Of a stretch of 64,000 nt of DNA, positions 42,344 to 51,356 are shown piece after piece. The notes under the pieces were generated by a model that saw only the letters and a list, made by a program, of their open reading frames with translations, was not told where the DNA came from and searched no databases. Position 1 is the stretch's first letter. Each line of letters starts with the position of its first letter. The stretch is taken from assembly GCF_900184995.1 (NCBI RefSeq), contig NZ_LT860098.1, positions 191,001 through 255,000 of the forward strand. The letters are read 5' to 3'. Made by a program: the position numbers and the translations under genes. The stretch comes from Konateibacter massiliensis. GTDB taxonomy: Bacteria > Bacillota > Clostridia > Lachnospirales > Lachnospiraceae.

Positions 42344-43935
42344 GCTGTTTCACCTCCCATGGTTCCCGTCAGCACCGGAGCTGTTTTCCAAGGTGCTTTT
42401 ACATAGCCCCACGCCGGGGTATAAATTCCCATTGTAATATCCCTTGCAAAATTTACTGCACCACGAAATCCTGAATATGGTCCACTGTAATCATAGGAAT
42501 GTAACTGTCTTGATAAGATCCCACTTTTTTGAGCGACAAACTTATCCTTGATACCCGAAAAGAAAATATCCGGTTTTAACAACTTTAAAAATTCCTCTGT
42601 TTCAAAATGGTTTAAATCATCCACCATATAGGTACCCGCTTCCATTTCTTTTGCCATACCACTGTAATAACCGAGAAGTCCTTCGTCTTTTAATTTTGAT
42701 AAAACGTCTTCCGATACATATACATGGTACTTTTCAGGGTCTGGCTGCACCGTAATGCTTTCAATATTTTTGCTGTCTGCATCTTCTTTCACAAATGGCA
42801 GGATTTCTCTTCCCTCATACTCATCCCGATGTGCGAACTCATATCCTGCCAAAACAGTCTGAACTCCAAAGTCTTTTAGAAGTGTCTGATAATGATGAGA
42901 TCTGGAGCCTCCAACATAAAGTGCCGCTGTTTTGCCCTTTAACTTTGTCTTGTAATATTCAATATCATCAATTATCTTTTCCAATTCATCTGCAATCACT
43001 TCTTCTGTCTTTTTTGTCAGCTCCTCATCATTAAAATACTTGGCTATATTTCTTAAGGTTTGAATGGTTCCTTTTACTCCGATAAAGTTGACCTTCATCC
43101 AAGGCACACCATATTTGGTTTCAATCATTTCTGCAATATAATTGATGGAACGATGGCATTGTACCAGGCTTAAATTCGCCTGATGTGCATTCTTTAAATC
43201 CTCTATACTGCTGTCTCCTGTAAAAACAGATACTACCTCATAGCCAATTCTTTTTAAAATACGCTCTGTTTCCCATCCGTCACCGCCGATGTTATATTCA
43301 CCTAGAATATTAACGGAGAATTTATTTTTAATTTCTCGGTCACCTTCACCAATGATAAATTTCATCAATTGGTTGTTTGCAATATGATGTCCGGCAGACT
43401 GGCTTACACCCTTATATCCTTCACAGCTGAAAGCAATACATTTAATGGAGTGTTTTTCTTCTGCCCATTTTGCCACTGCATGAATATCATCACCAATCAA
43501 ACCCACGGGACAAGTGGAGCATATCATAATGGTGGACGGATGAAATAAATCCATTGCCTCATCAATCGCTTGTTTTAATTTTTTTTCTCCTCCAAATACA
43601 ATATCCGGCTCTTGCATATCAGTGGAAAAACTGTATTGCAAATAGTTGTCTACACCTTCTGCATTTTTTCCTTTGTGTCTTCTTGTTCCCCACGCATAGA
43701 AAGAGCAGCCGATTGGTCCGTGTACAATTTGAAGTGCGTCCTTGATTGGTCCAAGTACAACGCCTTTACAACCTGCGTAACAACATCCACGCTGTGTCAT
43801 AATACCGGGAATGGTACGGACATTTGCAGCAATTTCATTATTGTTATCATTGTTATTAACTTCAACGATGTGTGTTTTTCTGTTTTTATATACTCTCGAA
43901 CTGTACTGATCCAGTACTTTTTCTGCAACGCTCAT
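42337..43935 (-). CDS. nifD: Mo-nitrogenase MoFe protein alpha chain
   Basis: A 532-residue chain with P-cluster cysteines Cys51, Cys77 and Cys142 (STCPVGLIGDD). The substrate-site residues are also present: Arg85/86, Gln179 and His183 (GVSQSAGHH), FeMo-cofactor Cys260 (VQCHRS) and its His in QLHSYDYSGPY. Length and an insertion around residues 370-425 match the C. pasteurianum type (533 residues). No delta subunit gene lies between D and K, which excludes V or Fe-only nitrogenase. AGGAGGTG precedes the ATG. Catalysis looks intact. Confidence 0.97.
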   Translation of the reverse strand: MSVAEKVLDQYSSRVYKNRKTHIVEVNNNDNNNEIAANVRTIPGIMTQRGCCYAGCKGVVLGPIKDALQIVHGPIGCSFYAWGTRRHKGKNAEGVDNYLQYSFSTDMQEPDIVFGGEKKLKQAIDEAMDLFHPSTIMICSTCPVGLIGDDIHAVAKWAEEKHSIKCIAFSCEGYKGVSQSAGHHIANNQLMKFIIGEGDREIKNKFSVNILGEYNIGGDGWETERILKRIGYEVVSVFTGDSSIEDLKNAHQANLSLVQCHRSINYIAEMIETKYGVPWMKVNFIGVKGTIQTLRNIAKYFNDEELTKKTEEVIADELEKIIDDIEYYKTKLKGKTAALYVGGSRSHHYQTLLKDFGVQTVLAGYEFAHRDEYEGREILPFVKEDADSKNIESITVQPDPEKYHVYVSEDVLSKLKDEGLLGYYSGMAKEMEAGTYMVDDLNHFETEEFLKLLKPDIFFSGIKDKFVAQKSGILSRQLHSYDYSGPYSGFRGAVNFARDITMGIYTPAWGYVKAPWKTAPVLTGTMGGETAC

Positions 43936-43951
43936 ATTTTCACCTCCTACG

Positions 43952-44335
43952 TTAATATGCTTCTATGGTTGATGCGCCGTTTCGTACCTGATAATTTTCA
44001 AAAACCGGTAAGATGAATATCTTTCCGTCACCCGGATTTCCCGTTGAATTCACCTCCATAATGACATCTACTACTTTCTCAACCTCCGTTTCTTCTACAA
44101 TCATGGTAAATACACGTTTCGATATCAATCTTGTGGTTTCTGACATATATTCGCCAAGATGAGTGGTTGGAATTTCTCCTGCCTCCACAATGGATTGTAA
44201 TAGATTCATATCAATAAGCTTCTTTCCTCTACCTAATACCTTTCTGCAAGTAAATGCCGGAACTCCTGCTTCTGCCAAAGCTTCCTTTGTTGCATTGACT
44301 TTATTTTGTCTGACAATTGCCATAATTTCTTTCAT
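43952..44335 (-). CDS. nifI2: PII-like nitrogenase regulator NifI2
   Basis: A 127-residue PII-family protein (MKEIMAIVRQNKVNATKEAL; C-terminal GDGKIFILPVFE). It has a longer T-loop region than GlnB, as NifI2 does. NifI1 and NifI2 form a complex that blocks the MoFe protein when ammonium is present and releases on 2-oxoglutarate. It sits between nifI1 and nifD, the usual anaerobe arrangement, with GGAGGG upstream. Confidence 0.92.
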   Translation of the reverse strand: MKEIMAIVRQNKVNATKEALAEAGVPAFTCRKVLGRGKKLIDMNLLQSIVEAGEIPTTHLGEYMSETTRLISKRVFTMIVEETEVEKVVDVIMEVNSTGNPGDGKIFILPVFENYQVRNGASTIEAY

Positions 44336-44347
44336 AGCTTAGCCCTC

Positions 44348-44674
44348 CTACAATCCTTTTTTCTTTGTACTAATTGTATAGGCTTCTTCTACTGGACTGA
44401 CAAAAATTCTACCATCTCCAAAATGCCCGCTTTCTCCCGTTCTTGCATACCTCATAATGATTTTTACGACGTCATCTTTATCAATATCTTCCACTACGAT
44501 AAGAAGCATATCTTTTGGAATTTCGTCATAGTAAATTTCTCCGACCTTAACTCCTTTTTGTTTACCACGTCCATACACATCCATTTTTGTTACTGCCGGA
44601 TAACCTGCTGATAATAGTTCTGATAATACGGTTCCCACCTTCTCAGGTCTGATAATCGCTCTTACTAATAACAT
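44348..44674 (-). CDS. nifI1: PII-like nitrogenase regulator NifI1
   Basis: A 108-residue PII protein (MLLVRAIIRPEKVGTVLSEL; GHFGDGRIFVSPVEEAYTI). The T-loop tyrosine uridylylation context of GlnB is not preserved; instead it has GRGKQKGVKVGEIYYDEIPKD as in NifI1. It works with NifI2 in post-translational switch-off of nitrogenase. GGAGGTG precedes the ATG and the gene lies 28 bases after nifH. Confidence 0.92.
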   Translation of the reverse strand: MLLVRAIIRPEKVGTVLSELLSAGYPAVTKMDVYGRGKQKGVKVGEIYYDEIPKDMLLIVVEDIDKDDVVKIIMRYARTGESGHFGDGRIFVSPVEEAYTISTKKKGL

Positions 44675-44702
44675 CGTTACACCTCCAAATTGTTTATCTG
44701 AT

Positions 44703-45557
<855 letters not shown>

Positions 45558-45653
45558 TCACCATCGGTTACATAACAAAGCGGACAAGTCCGCATCAACT
45601 CCCTAATCTCTCACTTATGAGGGACTTGGCTGCTTTGTCGCGCCGAATGCAGT

Positions 45654-45692
45654 CACGTAGTGACATCTTCCACTTGCATTCGTGCGCATAAA
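45654..45692. repeat. Dispersed 39-bp repeat, copy 1
   Basis: CACGTAGTGACATCTTCCAC and the bases up to 45692 recur at 60724-60762 with one change. The copy is nested in a larger palindrome whose arms read GCGCCGAATGCA and TGCATTCGTGCGC. Confidence 0.85.
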
Positions 45693-45695
45693 CAT

Positions 45696-45741
45696 TTGTT
45701 ATATCGTAGGAAATTCTAAGGAATTTCCTACGATATAACAA
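45696..45741. repeat. Perfect 21-bp inverted repeat
   Basis: Arms 45696-45716 and 45721-45741 are exactly complementary around loop taag. The right arm plus one base (45722-45742) recurs at 5286-5306 with one change. Confidence 0.9.
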
Positions 45742-45814
45742 AGACGCCATAACTTATTCAAAAATAAGTCATGACGTCTTTGTCAAATAGAGTGCTAGCA
45801 ATTTCTATGTTGCA

Positions 45815-45843
45815 ATTTTATCATTTGCACTCTTTCTACGCAA
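45815..45843 (-). promoter_or_regulatory. Candidate promoter of the nif operon
   Basis: Minus strand: TTGCGT (45843-45838), 17 bases, TAAAAT (45820-45815), with an extended -10 (TGA before TAAAAT). No sigma-54 element (GG-N10-GC with TTGC) was seen. The 133 bases to the modC stop show nothing else I can support. Confidence 0.4.
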
Positions 45844-45976
45844 TGCATCAATTTGTCAATATTTAATAGTTATTTTTAGTATATTTCTACCTTTTTCACT
45901 ATAATAACTTGTTTGCACTTTATTATCAGAAACTTCCTTTTATATTTACTGAGGTCCATCGCCTTGTCTCTGCTCA

Positions 45977-47053
45977 TTATTTTAATAAGAGTAACGCATC
46001 AGGTGAAAATTTTAATTTTACCTGACTATCCTTTACTTTCTCCCAATCACCTTTCTCTATTTCCAATCGAATTTCTGAATACTTATCAAAATTATCTTCT
46101 TTGGTTTTACTTTCTCTCATTACATTTTCCAGAATAATAATTGTTGTAAACGTATTATCTATTATTTTTAAAACTTTACATATTACAGTATTAGCTGTTT
46201 CATCCTCCCAATTTACAACCCGAATATCGTGAGCTCTGATACCAATGTATTTTATTTCAGAGGTCACCGGTAATTTTGTTTCCAGCTCTAGCTGCCAATC
46301 AAGCGCATAAACCTTATGTTCGTCTGTTTTTTTGATTCTTGTGAAGTTTTTACATCCTGTCAATATAGCACCGGTGAGAAGCTGCGGATTTTGGAACAAG
46401 CTCTTTTTATCACCTACCAATTCAAGTTTTCCCTGATCCATTATTCCGATTAGGTCACTGATTCGATATACTTCATCACGATTATGGGAAACAAACAGTG
46501 TCGGCTTTTGATATACTTCTATAATATCTAAAATTTCCTGCTCAAGCTCCCATCTTAAATAGCTGTCAAGCGCAGAAAATGGTTCGTCTAACATAATGAT
46601 TTTAGGATCTGCCGCTATCATTCTGGCTAATGCCACCCTTTGCTGCTGCCCTCCTGAAAGCTGATTTGGTTTTTTCTTTTCTAGTCCTTCTAGATAAAAA
46701 GCCGTGATTTTTTCTTCTATTAATTTATTTTTCTCTTTTGGGGAGACACGAAGCCCTGCTCCAATATTTTCTTCTACTGTCATATTCGGAAATAGTGCGT
46801 AATTTTGAAATAGATATCCAATGCCGCGCTGCTGCGGTAATAGATTGATTTTCTTCCTAGAATCAAATAAGATTTGTTCATCCAATACAATCGTTCCTTC
46901 ATCCGGCGTTTCAATTCCGGCAATGCATTTTAATGTCATGCTTTTTCCCGAACCTGATGCACCAAGAATTGACAATGTTTCACACTCTATATCAAAGGTA
47001 ACGTCTAATGAGAAATTCTGCATCCTTTTTTTTATATCTACCTGTAATCCCAT
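45977..47053 (-). CDS. modC: Molybdate ABC transporter ATPase
   Basis: A 358-residue ATPase with Walker A GASGSGKSM, signature LSGGQQQRVALARMI, Walker B IIMLDEPFSALD and the H-loop FVSHNRDE, followed by a C-terminal regulatory TOBE/OB-type domain (about residues 235-358). Starts directly at the modB stop with GGAGG inside modB. It drives molybdate import for FeMo-cofactor; the neighbouring nif genes explain its presence. Confidence 0.9.
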   Translation of the reverse strand: MGLQVDIKKRMQNFSLDVTFDIECETLSILGASGSGKSMTLKCIAGIETPDEGTIVLDEQILFDSRKKINLLPQQRGIGYLFQNYALFPNMTVEENIGAGLRVSPKEKNKLIEEKITAFYLEGLEKKKPNQLSGGQQQRVALARMIAADPKIIMLDEPFSALDSYLRWELEQEILDIIEVYQKPTLFVSHNRDEVYRISDLIGIMDQGKLELVGDKKSLFQNPQLLTGAILTGCKNFTRIKKTDEHKVYALDWQLELETKLPVTSEIKYIGIRAHDIRVVNWEDETANTVICKVLKIIDNTFTTIIILENVMRESKTKEDNFDKYSEIRLEIEKGDWEKVKDSQVKLKFSPDALLLLK

Positions 47054-47725
47054 TTATATTACCTCCTTTTTGCTATTTCCTCCACGGGAGGATAACCAAT
47101 TCATTGACATAATTGTAGCAAAAGAAATAAGCATAATAACCGCAACCCACGCATATGCTTCTTCTCTATGTCCTCCTTGCACAGCAGAATAGACGGCAAC
47201 TGACATGGTCTGTGTGCGTCCCGGTATGTTTCCTGCCACCATAATGGTAGCTCCAAATTCACCAAGCGCTCGCGCAAATGTTAACACAACCCCCGCCATC
47301 ATACCTGAAATAGTATTTGGCAGTACAACCTTTCGAAATATCTCAAAGTTACTCATTCCAAGTGTTTGTCCTGCATAAATGAGATTTAGATCAATCGCTT
47401 CGAAGGAACCTCTGGCGGTTCGATACATCAACGGTAAGGTTACAATAACCGAAGCAAGAACTGCCGCAATCCAAGTAAAGGTGAGTGTAATATTAAAATA
47501 CAATAATAATTTCCCGAGCGGACCGTTTTTTCCGATTAATACCAGCAAAAAGAAGCCTACTATCGTAGGGGGCAAGACCATAGGCATAGTTAATATTCCA
47601 TCAATGAGCCCCTTTCCTCTCTTTAATTTCGCAACATACCATGCCAGAGGAATTCCGATACAAACTGTAATAATTGTGGCAGTAAATGCCACTTTAAAGC
47701 TAATTACCAATGGTGATATATTCAT
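47054..47725 (-). CDS. modB: Molybdate ABC transporter permease
   Basis: A 223-residue permease with about five helices and the ModB-type docking loop GMSNFEIFRKVVLPNTISG. Family words MVLPPTIVGFFLLVLIGKNGPLG and RALGEFGATIMVAGNIPGRTQT are diagnostic of ModB. Gene order modA-modB-modC in one direction, immediately upstream of nifH. Confidence 0.92.
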   Translation of the reverse strand: MNISPLVISFKVAFTATIITVCIGIPLAWYVAKLKRGKGLIDGILTMPMVLPPTIVGFFLLVLIGKNGPLGKLLLYFNITLTFTWIAAVLASVIVTLPLMYRTARGSFEAIDLNLIYAGQTLGMSNFEIFRKVVLPNTISGMMAGVVLTFARALGEFGATIMVAGNIPGRTQTMSVAVYSAVQGGHREEAYAWVAVIMLISFATIMSMNWLSSRGGNSKKEVI

Positions 47726-47784
47726 TTTCTTGTCCTTTCTATCTTTTTGCCGGTTTCATCAACGTTCATGATACCCTAATAATT

Positions 47785-48663
47785 TTATTTCATCGTAAAT
47801 CCATATCTTTCAAAAGCTTCTGCTGCATCCTCTGTCGACAGAAAATCAAGAAATGCCTTTGCTTCATCCGGGTGTTCGGAATTTCCGATTACCGCAGCCG
47901 GATAGATAATATCCTTATGGCTTCCCTCCGGTGCTTCACAGACAATACTAACCTTATCACTTATTATCGCATCAGTGGAATAAACCACTCCACAATCAAC
48001 TTCTCCTGATTCTACCCAGGTAAGTACCTGCTTTACATCGCTTCCATAGTTTGCCTTTGCCTTAACCGCATCCAATATACCAAGGCTTGTAAATACCTCC
48101 TCTGAATATTGCCCGACCGGAACACTTTCCGGTTCTCCAAGTGCAATGGTTTTCACTGTATCCGTGCCTACATCTTCAAAACCGGTCAAACCTAGCGTGC
48201 TGTCTTTTGGTACAATTAACACTACCTTGTTAATCAGCAATTCTTTTTTTGTTCCATCCAGTAATAATTTGCCTTCCTCCAGTGCATCCATCTGCTTTGT
48301 TGCTGCTGACAAAAATAAATCAGCCGGCGCACCTTCTTCTATCTGCGTTTGAAGAGCCCCTGATGCACCATAGGAAAATGTCAGTGTTACATTAGGTTCT
48401 ATTTCCTTGTACAAATCCGCCAATTCTTTCGTCACATCAGTAAGGCTGGCCGCCGCCAATACAGTCAGTTCAACCGGTACTGCCTCTTCCTCCGTGGCTT
48501 CCTCTGCCACTGGATTTGTATCCGTTGTTTCCTCGACGGCTGGATTTGTATCCGTTGCTTCCTTGACCGCTGAATTCGTATCTGTGGTTTCCTTGCTTGT
48601 ACATCCAGCAAGAAACGATACGGACATTAGTGTAACTAGCATTGCTGTGATAATTTTTTTCAT
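47785..48663 (-). CDS. modA: Molybdate-binding lipoprotein
   Basis: A 292-residue lipoprotein with lipobox LAGC (Cys21), then a linker built of three degenerate repeats of roughly TDTNPAVEE (residues ~26-62), and a ModA-type periplasmic-binding fold (VLAAASLTDV near 68, FSYGASGALQTQIEEGAPAD near 96). ModA binds molybdate or tungstate at the outer membrane face. AGGAGGAG precedes the ATG. Confidence 0.92.
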   Translation of the reverse strand: MKKIITAMLVTLMSVSFLAGCTSKETTDTNSAVKEATDTNPAVEETTDTNPVAEEATEEEAVPVELTVLAAASLTDVTKELADLYKEIEPNVTLTFSYGASGALQTQIEEGAPADLFLSAATKQMDALEEGKLLLDGTKKELLINKVVLIVPKDSTLGLTGFEDVGTDTVKTIALGEPESVPVGQYSEEVFTSLGILDAVKAKANYGSDVKQVLTWVESGEVDCGVVYSTDAIISDKVSIVCEAPEGSHKDIIYPAAVIGNSEHPDEAKAFLDFLSTEDAAEAFERYGFTMK

Positions 48664-48742
48664 TGCTTCTCCTCCTATTTGTTCTGGTTTTCATGAAATA
48701 GTTTCTTGTATATAAAATAAATTGGACTTTTAAAACAATAGA

Positions 48743-48780
48743 ACTAGAAAAAGGAGTCAAACATTACGTTTGACTCCTTT
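48743..48780 (-). terminator. Terminator of the deacetylase gene
   Basis: A perfect 13-bp stem (48750-48762 with 48768-48780, loop attac) with T-rich sequence after it on the minus strand. It lies between the deacetylase stop (48956) and modA (48663). The AT-rich 175 bases to its right contain no gene I can support. Confidence 0.8.
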
Positions 48781-48955
48781 GCCAATTTATATTATATTTT
48801 ATACGGCGAGAATTTTTCAATCCATTATCTGCTTATATGATTGTTTCTATTACTTTATCAGTAATTTTACATTGTATTTATCAATTTTTCTACTGTAATA
48901 TTAATTAAATATTTGAATTTTTTCAATTTATTTTTGTCATATCTGTCAATTCACA

Positions 48956-49777
48956 CTAATTCGCACACTGCCGTCCCTCATGGTTCATATAATAATTGTC
49001 TTTTATAATTAATTGTGAAATCGGAACAAGCTCGTATCCTTTATCCTGCAAGCCGGTAATCAGGGAATCAAGTGCATCGGCGGTGTATTTTGCTCCGTTA
49101 TGGCAGAGTATAATAGAGCCGTTTCCTAGGTTTTTGTGATTTACCACGCGCTTGATGATATCGTCAGCACCGTAATCCTTCCAGTCCAGACTGTCAACAT
49201 CCCACTGTATCGGATAATAGCTGATTTCGTAAGCTGCCTCAACAAGCGTATTGTTGTAGTCTCCGTAAGGCGGCCGAAACAAAAACATATCAATACCGGT
49301 AAGCTCCTTCACCAAATCATGCGGTTTTTGGATTTCTTCCATACATTCTGCTTTGCTAAGCTTAGACATCTGCTTGTGGTTCTGGCTGTGGTTTCCAAGA
49401 TCATGCCCTGCCTCCGCGATTTTTTTTACATCCTCCGGATAAGTCTCAATCCAGCCGCCAGTCATAAAAAATGTTACTTTTACATTATGCTTTGCCAGAA
49501 TTTCCAATATCCTCCCGGTGTCCTCGTTTCCCCAAGCTGCATCAAAGCTCAGTGCCACCTGTGGCTTATCTGTCTGCACACAGTAAATTGGAAGCTCCTT
49601 CTTGCTTGCTGTGCCGCTTGTCGTAACTGACAATAGGCGCGGCGTACTGAGAAGCCCTGCTGCAAGAAGAAACAGCATTGCACCTGCCAAAACACCCTTT
49701 TTTGTTATTTTTCCCTTTGTTTTATCCTTTATCACATTTTTTACAATATGTAAGATTTTCTTGTATTTTTCCTCCAT
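48956..49777 (-). CDS. Polysaccharide deacetylase (NodB domain, PdaB-like)
   Basis: A 273-residue protein with one membrane anchor (about residues 30-48) and an extracellular NodB domain: SFDAAWG near residue 78 in place of the usual TFDDG, the metal pair HSQNH near 129, RPPYGDYN near 168, and IILCHNG near 223. Loss of the second Asp in the first motif is shared by sporulation PdaB proteins, so activity or substrate may differ from peptidoglycan deacetylases. The start is set at the ATG preceded by GGAG; a GTG five codons upstream is weaker. Its ribosome site overlaps an upstream terminator hairpin. Confidence 0.85.
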   Translation of the reverse strand: MEEKYKKILHIVKNVIKDKTKGKITKKGVLAGAMLFLLAAGLLSTPRLLSVTTSGTASKKELPIYCVQTDKPQVALSFDAAWGNEDTGRILEILAKHNVKVTFFMTGGWIETYPEDVKKIAEAGHDLGNHSQNHKQMSKLSKAECMEEIQKPHDLVKELTGIDMFLFRPPYGDYNNTLVEAAYEISYYPIQWDVDSLDWKDYGADDIIKRVVNHKNLGNGSIILCHNGAKYTADALDSLITGLQDKGYELVPISQLIIKDNYYMNHEGRQCAN

Positions 49778-49831
49778 AAAAAACTCCGACACACCATGCT
49801 TCTCTTAAAAACATTATATGTCGGAGTTTTT
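49778..49831 (-). terminator. Terminator overlapping the deacetylase ribosome site
   Basis: A 13-bp stem (49779-49791 with 49819-49831) followed by a T run on the minus strand that merges into the ATG at 49777. It ends the C-glycoside operon. The GGAG used by the deacetylase gene lies in the 3' arm of the stem. Confidence 0.75.
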
Positions 49832-49867
49832 TTATATATAACGATAAATCAAGCATCCTGTGTGCTA

Positions 49868-50926
49868 TTACTCAAAATCCACAGTCCTGCAAGTCTTCGC
49901 CGATTCTCTTACTGCCTCCATCAGGCAAAGTACTCGTCTTACCTCCTCAGGCATTACAATAAACTCTTCTTCACCATTCATGGCTTTGATAAAGTTGTCA
50001 AAAAACATCTTATGCTCTGCTTCAACCTTTGGAAGCTCCTCCACAACGATTCTTCCTTCAGGAGGCGGCCCAAAGGAGCGCGTTGGTCCTGCTGCTGTCA
50101 TCGTTGTTTTTCCCGGAACATTCTCCAGAAGCTTCGAGGTTCTTACAATCTGTCCCTCCGGCTCAAAGCCATCCACGAACATACTGCCCTTATTTCCACC
50201 GATAAACCAGTGCTTTTCAAACCATTTATCCTTGTTCGTCAGAAAATAGGTTCCAAGCTCAATTTCCGCCGTAACATTATTCTCAAACCTCAAAATTATT
50301 TTAAAATAATCATCTACATTTTGATTGATTACATTTCTCATATCCGCGTACACGGTTTTGATTTTGCTGTCCACCATCCAGAGCATCTGGTCAATCAGAT
50401 GTACCCCCCAGTCATAGAGCATTCCGCCGCCAAACTCAGGATAAACATGCCAGTCATGCATATTTCCGTTAAAACCATAGAGCTTTGCCTGAACGGTATA
50501 CATATCACCTACCATTTTTTTGTCATAGACTTCCTTGGAAATCCGAAAATCCTTATCCCATCTTCTCTGCTGATGTACCGTAAATTTGACACCGCACTCT
50601 TTTACTACTGCAAGCATCTCATCGTATTCCTTCACAGACATAGCGGCCGGCTTTTCGCAGAGAATGTGTTTTCCGGCTTTTGCAGCCTTGATAACAGCCT
50701 CCTTATGTACATGATTGGAGACAGAGATAAGCACTGTATTTACATTTTCATCTGCAAACAGACTGTCCATATTGTCATACTGCTTGATGCCTGTCAGTGC
50801 ATCCTTTAATTTGTCAGGGTCATTGTCACAGATAGCAGTAACCTCTGCCCCTTCCAGTTCTCTTATCATATCGGCATGGATATGTCCCATAAAACCATAT
50901 CCCAATATTCCAAATTTTATTTTCAT
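49868..50926 (-). CDS. Gfo/Idh/MocA oxidoreductase, candidate C-glycoside 3-oxidase (DgpA-like)
   Basis: A 352-residue NAD(P)-dependent enzyme. It has a Rossmann opening GILGYGFMGHIHADM (GxGxxG), the conserved Lys-Pro EKPAAMSVKEYD near residue 92, and a sugar-side GGGMLYDWGVHLIDQM near 168 with the catalytic Asp/His pair. In the gut puerarin degraders a protein of this family (DgpA) oxidises the C3 hydroxyl of the sugar of a C-glycoside so that the deglycosidase can cleave the C-C bond. Third gene of the operon with both deglycosidase subunits, which is the ground for the specific assignment. The aglycone is unknown. Confidence 0.8.
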   Translation of the reverse strand: MKIKFGILGYGFMGHIHADMIRELEGAEVTAICDNDPDKLKDALTGIKQYDNMDSLFADENVNTVLISVSNHVHKEAVIKAAKAGKHILCEKPAAMSVKEYDEMLAVVKECGVKFTVHQQRRWDKDFRISKEVYDKKMVGDMYTVQAKLYGFNGNMHDWHVYPEFGGGMLYDWGVHLIDQMLWMVDSKIKTVYADMRNVINQNVDDYFKIILRFENNVTAEIELGTYFLTNKDKWFEKHWFIGGNKGSMFVDGFEPEGQIVRTSKLLENVPGKTTMTAAGPTRSFGPPPEGRIVVEELPKVEAEHKMFFDNFIKAMNGEEEFIVMPEEVRRVLCLMEAVRESAKTCRTVDFE

Positions 50927-50947
50927 TCTATCCCTTCTTTCCCAAAA

Positions 50948-51337
50948 CTAAATGTGCACAGTTCTCACCTTTGTGCCGCCAAACGGTACCGGAATATATG
51001 CGGTGCGGATTATTGTGGTGAGGGATACCTCGTGATCACCTGCGGACAAGCCGTCCTCCTGCATCACTCTGACATGTCCCTGCTCGCCGTATTCCCACTT
51101 ATAGCTTGTCACGGTTTCTAACTCGTCAAGCGTAAAATATTCCTCTCCGTCAGGACTGAAACGGATTACCTCTCTTGGCACCTCCTGATTGTCCACACTC
51201 ACCTTGATATCTTCAATCATGGAACATGGGATTGACCTGTAGTAAGTAATCAACGTTTCCAGCTCAAAGCCCACTATCTGATTTCCTTCTTTCACATTTT
51301 TACATGTTCCTTCTGTAAATACATAATTATCAAACAT
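50948..51337 (-). CDS. C-glycoside deglycosidase beta subunit (DUF6379/CGDB)
   Basis: A 129-residue, beta-rich cytoplasmic protein (MFDNYVFTEGTCKNV; DEVS-like segments PREVIRFSPDGEEYFTLDEL; C-terminal TAYIPVPFGGTKVRTVHI). Size and text fit the small beta subunit of C-glycoside deglycosidases (DgpB/CarC type), which pairs with a TIM-barrel alpha subunit in a hetero-oligomer. It sits between the alpha-subunit gene (19-base gap) and the oxidoreductase gene (21-base gap), each with strong ribosome sites. Recognised from memory of the family, not by search. Confidence 0.75.
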   Translation of the reverse strand: MFDNYVFTEGTCKNVKEGNQIVGFELETLITYYRSIPCSMIEDIKVSVDNQEVPREVIRFSPDGEEYFTLDELETVTSYKWEYGEQGHVRVMQEDGLSAGDHEVSLTTIIRTAYIPVPFGGTKVRTVHI

Positions 51338-51356
51338 CGTTTTGTCCTCCTTTCTT

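Noticed and set aside
45788-45835. CIRCE-like heat-shock operator (GAGTGC and GCACTC half-sites)
   Set aside because: The half-sites on the minus strand are in the wrong order and spacing for TTAGCACTC-N9-GAGTGCTAA; read instead as a weak stem in the nif leader.
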